Source: Thermoplasmatales archaeon I-plasma (GTDB lineage: Archaea > Thermoplasmatota > Thermoplasmata > Thermoplasmatales > GCA-001856825). Taken from it: a stretch of 64,000 nucleotides of DNA. A program made the translations under genes and the position numbers. The stretch lies in contig ATMD01000002.1 in assembly GCA_001856825.1 (NCBI GenBank), forward strand, positions 62,004 to 126,003, read 5' to 3'. A model generated the notes under the pieces. It was given only the letters and a program-made list of their open reading frames with translations. It ran no database searches and had not been told where the DNA came from. Below are positions 57,115 through 64,000 of the stretch, in pieces (the stretch's first letter is position 1; the number at the start of each line of letters is the position of its first letter).

Positions 57115-60081
57115 TCATGCATCGAGTGCCTTTACAGTTTCCGCAAATGCCGCCGCCTGTGTTTTTGTGCTAATGTATAGAACCCTCTTTTCATAGCAGT
57201 TCCTTCTCATCATTTTCCCGTCGCTTTCGGATTTGTAATTGTCTGAAAGTATGTTTATGACCGCGGAGATGTTGCCTGTTCTTAGAATGTCTATTGTGTT
57301 CGGGTTCCCCTCGTAAATTTTCTTTATCTTGACTGTGTTTATGCCATACTTCTTCAGTCTCTCGTGAGTCCCCTCCGTGCTATATATGACCCTCCCCGAA
57401 TCATATATCATCTTTGCAATTCCGAGGAATTCATTCATTTTCCCTGATGGTACGGAAAATATTACGCCTTCCTTGCTGACGTCGTATCCTGCGGCCTTGT
57501 AACCCATCTTCATGGCTTCCTTCAGGTCCTTTCCTATGCCAATAACTTCTCCAGTGCTCTTCATTTCCGGTCCAAGAACAACGTCCGAACCCTTAAGCTT
57601 GTCAAACGGGAATATCGGCAGTTTCACCCCAACTACTCCGCTTCTTGTCCTTATGTCTTCGATCTTATCACCAAGAAGTACCCTGGTTGCAATATCTGAC
57701 ATGTTTATTCCTGAAACCTTGGAGACGAAAGGGAATGTCCTTGAAGACCTCGGGTTAATCTCTATTATGTGAACAACGTCGTTCTTTACCGCAAATTGTA
57801 TGTTTACCGGCCCAATTATCCCCAGTTTTCTGCATATCATCTTTGAGTATTCTTTCATTGTGGCTTGCACGTGATTTGGAATATTGACCGAGGGGAATAT
57901 GCTTGTCGAGTCTCCTGAGTGAATTCCTGCTTCCTCTATGTGCTCTATTATTCCAGGGATCAGGACATTCTCCCCGTCAGAAACAGCATCAATCTCAGCC
58001 TCCACGGAGCTCCCCAGATATCTCTCAACTAGGAATTCCCCCACAAATCTCCCATGATATCTTATGTATTCTTCGGCCTCTTTGTCGGAGCTCAATATTG
58101 CCATGTGAGCCCCTGATATCGTGTAAGATGGTCTCACTATCACGGGGAATGAAATTTTCTTCACGTCCTCAAGGAAAGTATCAATGCCGGTGAAAAGAAA
58201 TTCTGGATACGGTATCCCCAACTCCTTCATGAGACCTGCGAATTTCTCCCTGTTCTCCAGCATGTCTACCGTTTCCACGCTTGTTCCAAGTATCTTTAAT
58301 CTTTCTCCGAAGTGTTCCTTTATCTTCCCGAGGATGTTTATGGGCCTCTGTCCGCCGAACCATGGTATGAGAGCAGTTACTGTGGAATTCTCAACTACGT
58401 TCTTCACGGTATCGAAGTCCACGGGGTCAAAGACCAGGAAGCTGCTTTCGTCGAAGTCCGTAGAGACAGTTTCCGGGTTGTCGTTGACCATGATTACCCC
58501 CAACCCCCTTTTCCTAAGTAAGCGGGAAACATGGACGCAACTGTAGTCGAACTCTATTCCCTGTCCTATAGTGATAGGTCCCCCTCCTAGCACCATTATC
58601 TCCCCCCCAATCTTTCCACCTGGATTAGAGGAGTAAAAGTATGGGGTCTTGACGTCGAATTCTCCTGCACAGGTATCTACTACAGAGAATCCATTGAATG
58701 AGTGCTCCTGCTCGAAAGCTTTCACAAGTTCCGAAATGAACAGCATCTGCCATCCAGTCATTTCAGATATCTTCTCTATTTTATACCCTCTCTTGAATGC
58801 CTCAAAGATCTGCTGGGGCCTTTCGGGGTTGGGTGATGTGAGAAGCGCTTCGTTGAATGTTACCTTTCTCCTCATCATTCCTGAAGATCTTATCACTTTC
58901 CTGAAGGCTTCTGAAACGTTCTTCCCAATGGCCATGACTTCCCCTGTGCTCTTCATCTGGGTTCCCAGTTCAAAATTTTCTTCTGGGAATTTTTCCGTAG
59001 GCCAAACGGGACATTTAACGACGACATAGTCTATAGCTGGTTCCCTTGCCGAATTCCTTTCACCCGTCACAACGTTCTCAATCTCTTTCAAATTCTTCCC
59101 CAGCGCAATGAAGGCTGCTACCCTGGCTATAGGATAACCCGTGGCCTTTGATGCCAGAGCAGATGATCTTGAGAGCCTGGGATTGACCTCTATTACGAAA
59201 TACTCTTCTGTCCTGTTATTGAATGCGAATTGGACGTTGCATGCCCCCACTATATTCAATGCCTCTGCTATTTTTAAAGCTGAGTTCCTTATCTTCTGGT
59301 AGTTCTTGTCATTGAGCGTTAGAAAGGGAACGACAACGATGCTGTCGCCGGTGTGAACACCCATAGGGTCGACATTTTCCATCGTGCAGACTGCTATCTT
59401 GTTTCCTCTTGAATCCCTTACCACCTCAACCTCGAGCTCGTTCCAGCCTATCACGGACCGCTCCAGCAGAATCGACCCGACCCTCGAGAGATAAAGTCCC
59501 TGTTCTACTATGGCCCTCAATTCCTCTACATCCCTTGCTATTCCGCCTCCGGTACCTCCAAGGGTAAATGACGGTCTCACAATTATAGGGAAGCCTATCT
59601 GCTTCGCAAATCTCACTGCCTCCTGAACGGATGAACAGTAGTAGGATTCAAGGACTGGTTCACCGATCTCAAGCATCTTGTCCTTGAATTTCATCCTGTC
59701 CTCTGCTATCTCAACAGCTTCGGGACTTGTTCCGAGGACCTTGACGTTTTTTGATTTGAGGTAACCCGATTTCCATAGGGCAACCAAGATGTTTAGCCCC
59801 GTCTGTCCACCGAACGTGCCAAGAATGGAATCCGGTTTCTCCTTCTCTATGACGCCCCTCAAGCTTTCCTCGTCAAGTGGCACCATGATGGGCTTGACGT
59901 TTTCCCGCACATCTGTCTGAATCGTGGCTGGATTAGAATTTACCACTATAACCTCTATCCCTTCCCCTGCAAGCGCCTTTAGGGCCTGGTTGCCGGAATA
60001 GTCGAATTCTGCTGACTGACCGATCACTATAGGACCTGAACCTATAAGGAGGACTTTTCTTGGTCGATGGTCAGCGTTCAT
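57115..60081 (-). CDS. carB: Carbamoyl-phosphate synthase, large subunit
   Basis: Makes carbamoyl phosphate from bicarbonate, ammonia and two ATP for pyrimidine and arginine synthesis. Two ATP-grasp halves: KVLLIGSGPIVIGQSAEFDYSGNQA (8-32) with RPSFTLGGTGGGI and EVNPRLSRSSALASKATGYPIA, then the second half ILGGGPITIGQGIEFDYSCVH with RPSYTISGAHMAIL and EINPRSSRTFPFVSKVSGI; an MGS-like allosteric domain closes it. At 988 residues it is shorter than the usual 1050-1070, mainly in the linker and the C-terminal domain. Overlaps carA by 11 nt. Confidence 0.95.
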   Translation of the reverse strand: MNADHRPRKVLLIGSGPIVIGQSAEFDYSGNQALKALAGEGIEVIVVNSNPATIQTDVRENVKPIMVPLDEESLRGVIEKEKPDSILGTFGGQTGLNILVALWKSGYLKSKNVKVLGTSPEAVEIAEDRMKFKDKMLEIGEPVLESYYCSSVQEAVRFAKQIGFPIIVRPSFTLGGTGGGIARDVEELRAIVEQGLYLSRVGSILLERSVIGWNELEVEVVRDSRGNKIAVCTMENVDPMGVHTGDSIVVVPFLTLNDKNYQKIRNSALKIAEALNIVGACNVQFAFNNRTEEYFVIEVNPRLSRSSALASKATGYPIARVAAFIALGKNLKEIENVVTGERNSAREPAIDYVVVKCPVWPTEKFPEENFELGTQMKSTGEVMAIGKNVSEAFRKVIRSSGMMRRKVTFNEALLTSPNPERPQQIFEAFKRGYKIEKISEMTGWQMLFISELVKAFEQEHSFNGFSVVDTCAGEFDVKTPYFYSSNPGGKIGGEIMVLGGGPITIGQGIEFDYSCVHVSRLLRKRGLGVIMVNDNPETVSTDFDESSFLVFDPVDFDTVKNVVENSTVTALIPWFGGQRPINILGKIKEHFGERLKILGTSVETVDMLENREKFAGLMKELGIPYPEFLFTGIDTFLEDVKKISFPVIVRPSYTISGAHMAILSSDKEAEEYIRYHGRFVGEFLVERYLGSSVEAEIDAVSDGENVLIPGIIEHIEEAGIHSGDSTSIFPSVNIPNHVQATMKEYSKMICRKLGIIGPVNIQFAVKNDVVHIIEINPRSSRTFPFVSKVSGINMSDIATRVLLGDKIEDIRTRSGVVGVKLPIFPFDKLKGSDVVLGPEMKSTGEVIGIGKDLKEAMKMGYKAAGYDVSKEGVIFSVPSGKMNEFLGIAKMIYDSGRVIYSTEGTHERLKKYGINTVKIKKIYEGNPNTIDILRTGNISAVINILSDNYKSESDGKMMRRNCYEKRVLYISTKTQAAAFAETVKALDA

Positions 60082-61066
60082 TCATCATCCTCCTGAATTC
60101 CTTGAAGATGTTCAGTTCGTCCACAGGTCCTGGCCCCCCTTCCGGATGAAACTGCGTCGTCAGGAAGTTCTTCCCCTCTATGCCTTCATTTGTCCCGTCA
60201 TTCATTGACCTGTATCTCTCTACCGCCCCTGCCGCGGGATCAAACACGACTGTGAATCCATGATTATGGGTGGTTATGCCCACTTTCCCGGTAGAAATAT
60301 CTTCAACAGGGTGGTTGATGCTCCTGTGACCAAATTTCATTTTTTCAGTTCTCATTCCTAGTGAAAGAGACAGAAGCTGGTGCCCGAGGCATATACCGAG
60401 TGTCGGTTTCTTCTTTATCACAATCTTTAACTTATTTACGAATTCTAGTAGGTCCTTATGCGTCGGATCGCCCGGGCCATTGGATATCAGGACACCGTCC
60501 ACCCTTTCCAGCATACCCAGGTTGAACTTGTTGTAGGGAACCACCGATACCTCAAACCCTTCGAGATGGTCAAGGATATTCCTCTTGTAACCAAGGTCTA
60601 TCACAAGCACATTCCCTTCCTCTTTCCCCCTGTTCTCAAGATTCTCATCTATGAGATTTGATAGGTACGGGTCGACGAACTTGTCAGTACCAAAGGCTCC
60701 CAGTTTATTTCCATTTGTCCTGATATAGTCAACTATCCTCCTTGTTTCCTTTGTAATCAATCCAGGTATTCCCCATTTCTCGAGATAGCCTGACAATTCC
60801 GGCTTTAGCAGCTCTGGAACATGGTTCAGCACAACACCCCTGACTCTAGGACGTGCACTTTCGCCTCTTTCTTCAATTCCGTAGGAACCGATGAAAGGGA
60901 ATGAGAACACAAGTATCTGTCCCGAGTAGCTTGGGTCCGTCATGGATTTTATGTAGCCTGACGGCGAAGTTGTAAAAACAAGCTCCCCCTGAGAAATAAC
61001 ATCCTTCCCGATGGATTCCCCCTCAAATACGCCCAACCCATCCACGAATAAATGCCCTGACTTCAC
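60071..61066 (-). CDS. carA: Carbamoyl-phosphate synthase, small subunit
   Basis: Glutaminase subunit, 331 residues. GELVFTTSPSGYIKSMTDPSYSGQILVFSFPFIGSYGI is the N-terminal domain motif; class I amidotransferase motifs are SNGPGDP, LGICLGHQLLSLSLG (nucleophile Cys), and NHGFTV / TTQFHPEGGPGP (His-Glu). Hydrolyses glutamine and channels ammonia to CarB. It leads a carAB operon; no other pyrimidine gene is adjacent. Inverted repeats bracket its promoter. Confidence 0.95.
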   Translation of the reverse strand: MKSGHLFVDGLGVFEGESIGKDVISQGELVFTTSPSGYIKSMTDPSYSGQILVFSFPFIGSYGIEERGESARPRVRGVVLNHVPELLKPELSGYLEKWGIPGLITKETRRIVDYIRTNGNKLGAFGTDKFVDPYLSNLIDENLENRGKEEGNVLVIDLGYKRNILDHLEGFEVSVVPYNKFNLGMLERVDGVLISNGPGDPTHKDLLEFVNKLKIVIKKKPTLGICLGHQLLSLSLGMRTEKMKFGHRSINHPVEDISTGKVGITTHNHGFTVVFDPAAGAVERYRSMNDGTNEGIEGKNFLTTQFHPEGGPGPVDELNIFKEFRRMMNER

Positions 61067-61068
61067 TC

Positions 61069-61112
61069 TGACCTTTAGCGTATACTGACTCTGAATAAAA
61101 GCTTAAAGGTCA
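61069..61112 (-). promoter_or_regulatory. carAB promoter bracketed by 9-bp inverted repeats
   Basis: TGACCTTTA (61069-61077) and TAAAGGTCA (61104-61112) are perfect inverted copies 26 nt apart. On the minus strand the TATA-like CTTTTATTC lies between them, and the second copy ends 3 nt before the carA ATG. A dimeric regulator could bind both halves and cover the core promoter. No protein is identified. Confidence 0.5.
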
Positions 61113-61163
61113 CCTAAAGAGAAAATCGTGCCTGCCAATCTTTCATTCTTTAACGTCGCAGAC

Positions 61164-61193
61164 ACTTGAAGGGAATAATTTTTGACTTCAAGT
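61164..61193. repeat. Inverted repeat in the carA / aldehyde dehydrogenase gap
   Basis: ACTTGAAG (61164-61171) and CTTCAAGT (61186-61193) are perfect 8-bp arms 14 nt apart, about 100 nt upstream of both divergent genes. Possible regulator site; no further support. Confidence 0.35.
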
Positions 61194-61296
61194 TTTGCAC
61201 TTTCGTCCTGTTTAGCCCAATTGCTTGCGGCTGATTTCGAGATTTAATAAATTCTAACCAGCAAGAAAATTAATACTTCTCCAAGCATTTAGGATT

Positions 61297-62844
61297 ATGC
61301 CATTTGACAACGAAAACACCTATATCAAAATGGTTGAAAGGAATGAAGAGGATTTATTTCATAAAAAGTTCGATGAAAGCGTTTTGAGCGTGACAAAACT
61401 TTTCGACAAGGAATACCCAAATCTAGTGAACGGGGAGGTATTCGAAGAGGAGAAATTGGTTCATCTCTCTCCACTAGATGCAAAAACACAGATTGGGAAG
61501 TTCCAGATGTCCACAAAGGAGACCTCAGAACGGGCAGTAAAGATAGCAAGAGAAAATTACAGGAGCTGGTATTCGAAGGGCTACCTTGCCAGGGCACAAA
61601 TTTTCCTGAAAGCTGCAGACCTGCTATCACAGGAGAAGTTTGAATTCTCAGCACTTCTTAGCTATGAGAATGGAAAGAACAGGTACGAGGCTTTTGGGGA
61701 TGTTGATGAGGCAATAGATTTCCTGCGTTACTATGCACTGAACCTGATCGAGAACCAGGGATTTGAAAGGTTCACCGGGACTGCATACTACGGGGAAGAT
61801 TCCAAGAGCGTAATGAAACCATATGGGGTTTTCCTTGTCATAGCCCCATTCAACTTCTTCTCCATTACAGTTGGGATGGTCAGCGGTCCCCTTATTACTG
61901 GAAACAGCGTCATACTGAAACCGTCATCCGACATCCCTCTTTCGTCATTCAAGTTCGTCGAACTTATGCACAAGGCTGGAGTTCCAAGGGCGAACCTTAT
62001 TTACCTTTCAGGTTCAGGAGGAAGGGTGGGAAGGACGCTCTACACAGACGACGGCGTAGATGGCATTGTTTTCACAGGGAGCAGGAACATAGGGACGAAG
62101 ATATACAAGGAGTCTCAGGAAAAGAGACCAAAGGTTGCAATAACTGAAATGGGTGGGAAGGACACGATCATTGTCACCCAGAAGTGCGATATCGATAAGG
62201 CTGTTGAAGGAGTTGCCAGATCAGCATTCGGTTACAACGGACAGAAGTGTTCCGCTTGCAGCCTTGCACTCATTGACAGGAAGATATATGACACATTCAA
62301 GAAGAAGCTGGTAGAGTTCAGCTCCAAGTTTACCATAGATGACCCGAGAAAGAAGGGAACATTCGCCGGTCCTGTGATAAACAGGGAGGCTTATGACAAA
62401 TTCCAGAAAATAATGGATACTGTTCCCAAGGAAAAGATACTGCTAGGCGGGAAGAGGATTTCGAGGGATGGATTCTACGTGGAGAACACGATCCTTGACA
62501 ATGTTGGGGATCCAAACATAGAAAGGGTCGAGCTGTTCCTCCCAATTCTTGCCCTTAAGCCCGTTGACTCGCTCAGTGAAGCTGTAGAGTTCGTGAACAG
62601 CATGGAATACGGCCTCACGGGAGGGATATTTTCGGAAGACAAGAAGGAGATAGACTATTACTTCAACAATGCAGACGTCGGAGTGATTTATGCCAACAGG
62701 AGAAGGGGAGGCTCTACAGGTGCCATGGTTGGATCCCAGCCGTTCGTTGGCTGGAAGATGAGTGGAACATCTGGCAAGGGAACCGGGTCATTCTATTACC
62801 TGCAACAGTTCCTGAGGGAACAGGCGCAGACAATAGTCAGGTAG
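61297..62844 (+). CDS. Aldehyde dehydrogenase, P5C-dehydrogenase-like
   Basis: NAD(P)-dependent aldehyde dehydrogenase of 515 residues. FLVIAPFNFFSITVGMVSGPLITGNSVILKPSSDIP is the nucleotide/substrate region, ITEMGGKDTIIV holds the general base Glu, and FGYNGQKCSACSLALID the catalytic Cys. FNGQKCSA-type motifs and the N-terminal layout match 1-pyrroline-5-carboxylate dehydrogenases (RocA/PutA group), suggesting proline or ornithine breakdown to glutamate, which suits a peptide user. Glyceraldehyde or other aldehydes remain possible. AATTAATACT about 30 nt before the ATG is the probable TATA box. Confidence 0.9.
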   Translation: MPFDNENTYIKMVERNEEDLFHKKFDESVLSVTKLFDKEYPNLVNGEVFEEEKLVHLSPLDAKTQIGKFQMSTKETSERAVKIARENYRSWYSKGYLARAQIFLKAADLLSQEKFEFSALLSYENGKNRYEAFGDVDEAIDFLRYYALNLIENQGFERFTGTAYYGEDSKSVMKPYGVFLVIAPFNFFSITVGMVSGPLITGNSVILKPSSDIPLSSFKFVELMHKAGVPRANLIYLSGSGGRVGRTLYTDDGVDGIVFTGSRNIGTKIYKESQEKRPKVAITEMGGKDTIIVTQKCDIDKAVEGVARSAFGYNGQKCSACSLALIDRKIYDTFKKKLVEFSSKFTIDDPRKKGTFAGPVINREAYDKFQKIMDTVPKEKILLGGKRISRDGFYVENTILDNVGDPNIERVELFLPILALKPVDSLSEAVEFVNSMEYGLTGGIFSEDKKEIDYYFNNADVGVIYANRRRGGSTGAMVGSQPFVGWKMSGTSGKGTGSFYYLQQFLREQAQTIVR

Positions 62845-62845
62845 A

Positions 62846-64000
62846 TCATCTATTGCTCAAGAGTTCGTTGACCCTTTCAACGAACTCCACTTCCTTACCC
62901 AGAGGCACGATGGCGCCAGCGGCATTTCTATGCCCTCCCCCTGAACCGCCAAGCCCACCTGCGACCTGCCTGAAGAGGAGGGAGAGATCTATCTTCTCAG
63001 ATAGCTCAAGCGATATTCTAGCAGAAATCTTTTTCATGGGGCCGAGATTTGCCATGACCATGACCACAGATGTCTGTGGTACCTTCTTGTGAGTGATGAT
63101 CCTGGTTGCGATAGTCCCAGTTATATTATTCTCCAGGCTACCCCCAAAATCATAGTAAAGCACATTTCCAACTGTTTTCCCTTCTGCATCATCAAGGGTC
63201 TTAGAAGCTCTCCTGAGCGATTCAAGGTGGTCGTTGTAAAGTTGCATTGCTTCAGTCATTGTGGCCCCCCTTTCGAATAGGCAGAGCCTGATGCCAACGT
63301 CAGGTTTCCCCTTCCTTGATGTTGCATTTATTAAGGATGAGAAGTCACGTATGTCCCTCACCATGGAAGATCTCGGTTCAGTACTAAGTTCATACACCTC
63401 GCCCACAATGCGGCTTGGATCGTGCCCCTCGTCCTCCACCATTCCCTTGAGGTCAGATATCAGTTCTTCCTTCTTTCCATCATCAAGGTCAATCCATCTC
63501 ACTGTCTTGATGCTCCTCCTGTCTAGGCCGTGGCTGACAAGGAAGTCAGCGACCGCATCTGGATTATCGTAAAGTGCGCCTATCTTCGGCTCGTTCCCGA
63601 ACCTGAGCATGTAGGAAACGGACTTAGAACTTCTGCCAAAATACCTGATATCTTCCTTCACCTCTACGATCTTCATACTCTTTGCAAGGAGCATTACCTC
63701 CCTGTCTGTGTCAACAAGTTTTCCAAACTTCTTGTCATGAAGATCCCCAACGGACCCCACTATGGGAAGATGGGAAACAGCAGATACCTCAGGCAGTATG
63801 TTGGATGAAAAAAGGAAAGTAGTTGTGGAACCAGATTGGGATATGCTCCCGTCTAGCCCCTCTAGGTGGGGGTTGAACTGGTAAATATTGTTCCCGTTCT
63901 CAGTGTAGTGCGTATCAGGGAATACTGGGTTGTGATGATCGGTTATGATGCCTTTCACATTCTTCATGTCCTTCAACCTTGCCGAGCCCATGTCGTTGAA
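62846..64000 (-). CDS. RecJ-like DHH/DHHA1 phosphoesterase, 5' end cut off by the window
   Basis: C-terminal part of a second RecJ-like protein. The ORF track starts at ATG 63991, but the frame is open to the edge and reads FNDMGSAR there, resembling DHH motif II, so the start lies outside. Motif III is GIITDHHNP, motif IV IVGSVGDLHDKK, and the DHHA1 end is GGLGGSGGGHRNAAGAIVPLGKE. Compared with the protein at 18-19 kb it has a different middle region, so the two are paralogues. Nuclease or Cdc45-like replication role is inferred. Ends 1 nt from the convergent aldehyde dehydrogenase stop. Confidence 0.88.
   Translation of the reverse strand, partial: FNDMGSARLKDMKNVKGIITDHHNPVFPDTHYTENGNNIYQFNPHLEGLDGSISQSGSTTTFLFSSNILPEVSAVSHLPIVGSVGDLHDKKFGKLVDTDREVMLLAKSMKIVEVKEDIRYFGRSSKSVSYMLRFGNEPKIGALYDNPDAVADFLVSHGLDRRSIKTVRWIDLDDGKKEELISDLKGMVEDEGHDPSRIVGEVYELSTEPRSSMVRDIRDFSSLINATSRKGKPDVGIRLCLFERGATMTEAMQLYNDHLESLRRASKTLDDAEGKTVGNVLYYDFGGSLENNITGTIATRIITHKKVPQTSVVMVMANLGPMKKISARISLELSEKIDLSLLFRQVAGGLGGSGGGHRNAAGAIVPLGKEVEFVERVNELLSNR

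Overview
The window is a gene-dense stretch of an archaeal chromosome, most likely from an acidophilic, heterotrophic member of the Thermoplasmatales (relatives of Thermoplasma, Ferroplasma, Cuniculiplasma). This rests on archaeal-only enzymes (GTP cyclohydrolase IV MptA, phosphopantothenate synthetase, RibL-type FAD synthase, AsnRS-like asparagine synthetase, geranylgeranyl reductase, ribosomal protein S15 next to RecJ), TATA boxes 20-30 nt before start codons (leaderless genes), heavy AGG/ATA codon use, and an acidophile physiology: P3A-type proton ATPase, two cation/proton antiporters, sulfide:quinone reductase and a peptide importer with a membrane-anchored binding protein. I see no rRNA, CRISPR array, insertion sequence or prophage.

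Layout. 1-7 kb: the end of a heptose-phosphate (GHMP) kinase, a GT2 glycosyltransferase, a Hef-type helicase, trehalose-phosphatase overlapping a family 5 uracil-DNA glycosylase, and an M61 protease. 7-9.7 kb: a minus-strand SPFH/zinc-ribbon operon whose reading frame breaks twice inside zinc ribbons. 9.8-22.5 kb: malic enzyme, GNAT, a TauE/DUF1634 permease pair, hydrolase, DUF2130 protein, a RimI-like acetyltransferase with a broken 5' end, FAD synthase, PPS-RecJ-S15, geranylgeranyl reductase, and a divergent Lrp/asparagine synthetase pair. 22.5-30.4 kb: a six-gene peptide ABC transporter cluster. 30.4-41.7 kb: flavin reductase, Lhr helicase, MptA, DHH-like protein, transaldolase and split transketolase, DtxR-like regulator, citrate synthase, malate dehydrogenase, tRNA-Arg(CCT). 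41.8-47 kb: a small basic ORF, proton ATPase, two antiporters (the second frame-broken). 47.4-52 kb: PadR-controlled ABC-2 exporter and GH15 glucoamylase/trehalase, separated by a region dense in inverted repeats. 52-64 kb: Hsp20 plus an ArsR-like regulator, a PduO-type cobalamin adenosyltransferase, a cupin, a sulfur operon (DsrE-TusA-SQR, with TusA frame-broken), carAB, a P5CDH-like aldehyde dehydrogenase, and the end of a second RecJ-like protein.

How the genes work together. Peptides are imported by the Dpp system. Carbon passes through malic enzyme, citrate synthase and malate dehydrogenase and the non-oxidative pentose phosphate enzymes. The proton ATPase and antiporters fit pH and ion homeostasis in acid, and SQR feeds electrons from sulfide to the quinone pool. 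OtsB and the GH15 enzyme suggest trehalose turnover.

The most notable sequence signals are: (i) five places where one conserved protein is split between two frames by a single nucleotide (about 8002, 8234, 16420, 45927 and 56463); (ii) a palindromic operator embedding the TATA box of the padR gene plus further inverted repeats; (iii) a DtxR-type palindrome at the DtxR start and an 11-nt motif shared with the citrate synthase upstream region; (iv) 9-bp inverted repeats bracketing the carAB promoter; (v) an unannotated 39-residue very basic ORF. The frame breaks could be base-call errors, real mutations or recoding; the sequence alone cannot decide.
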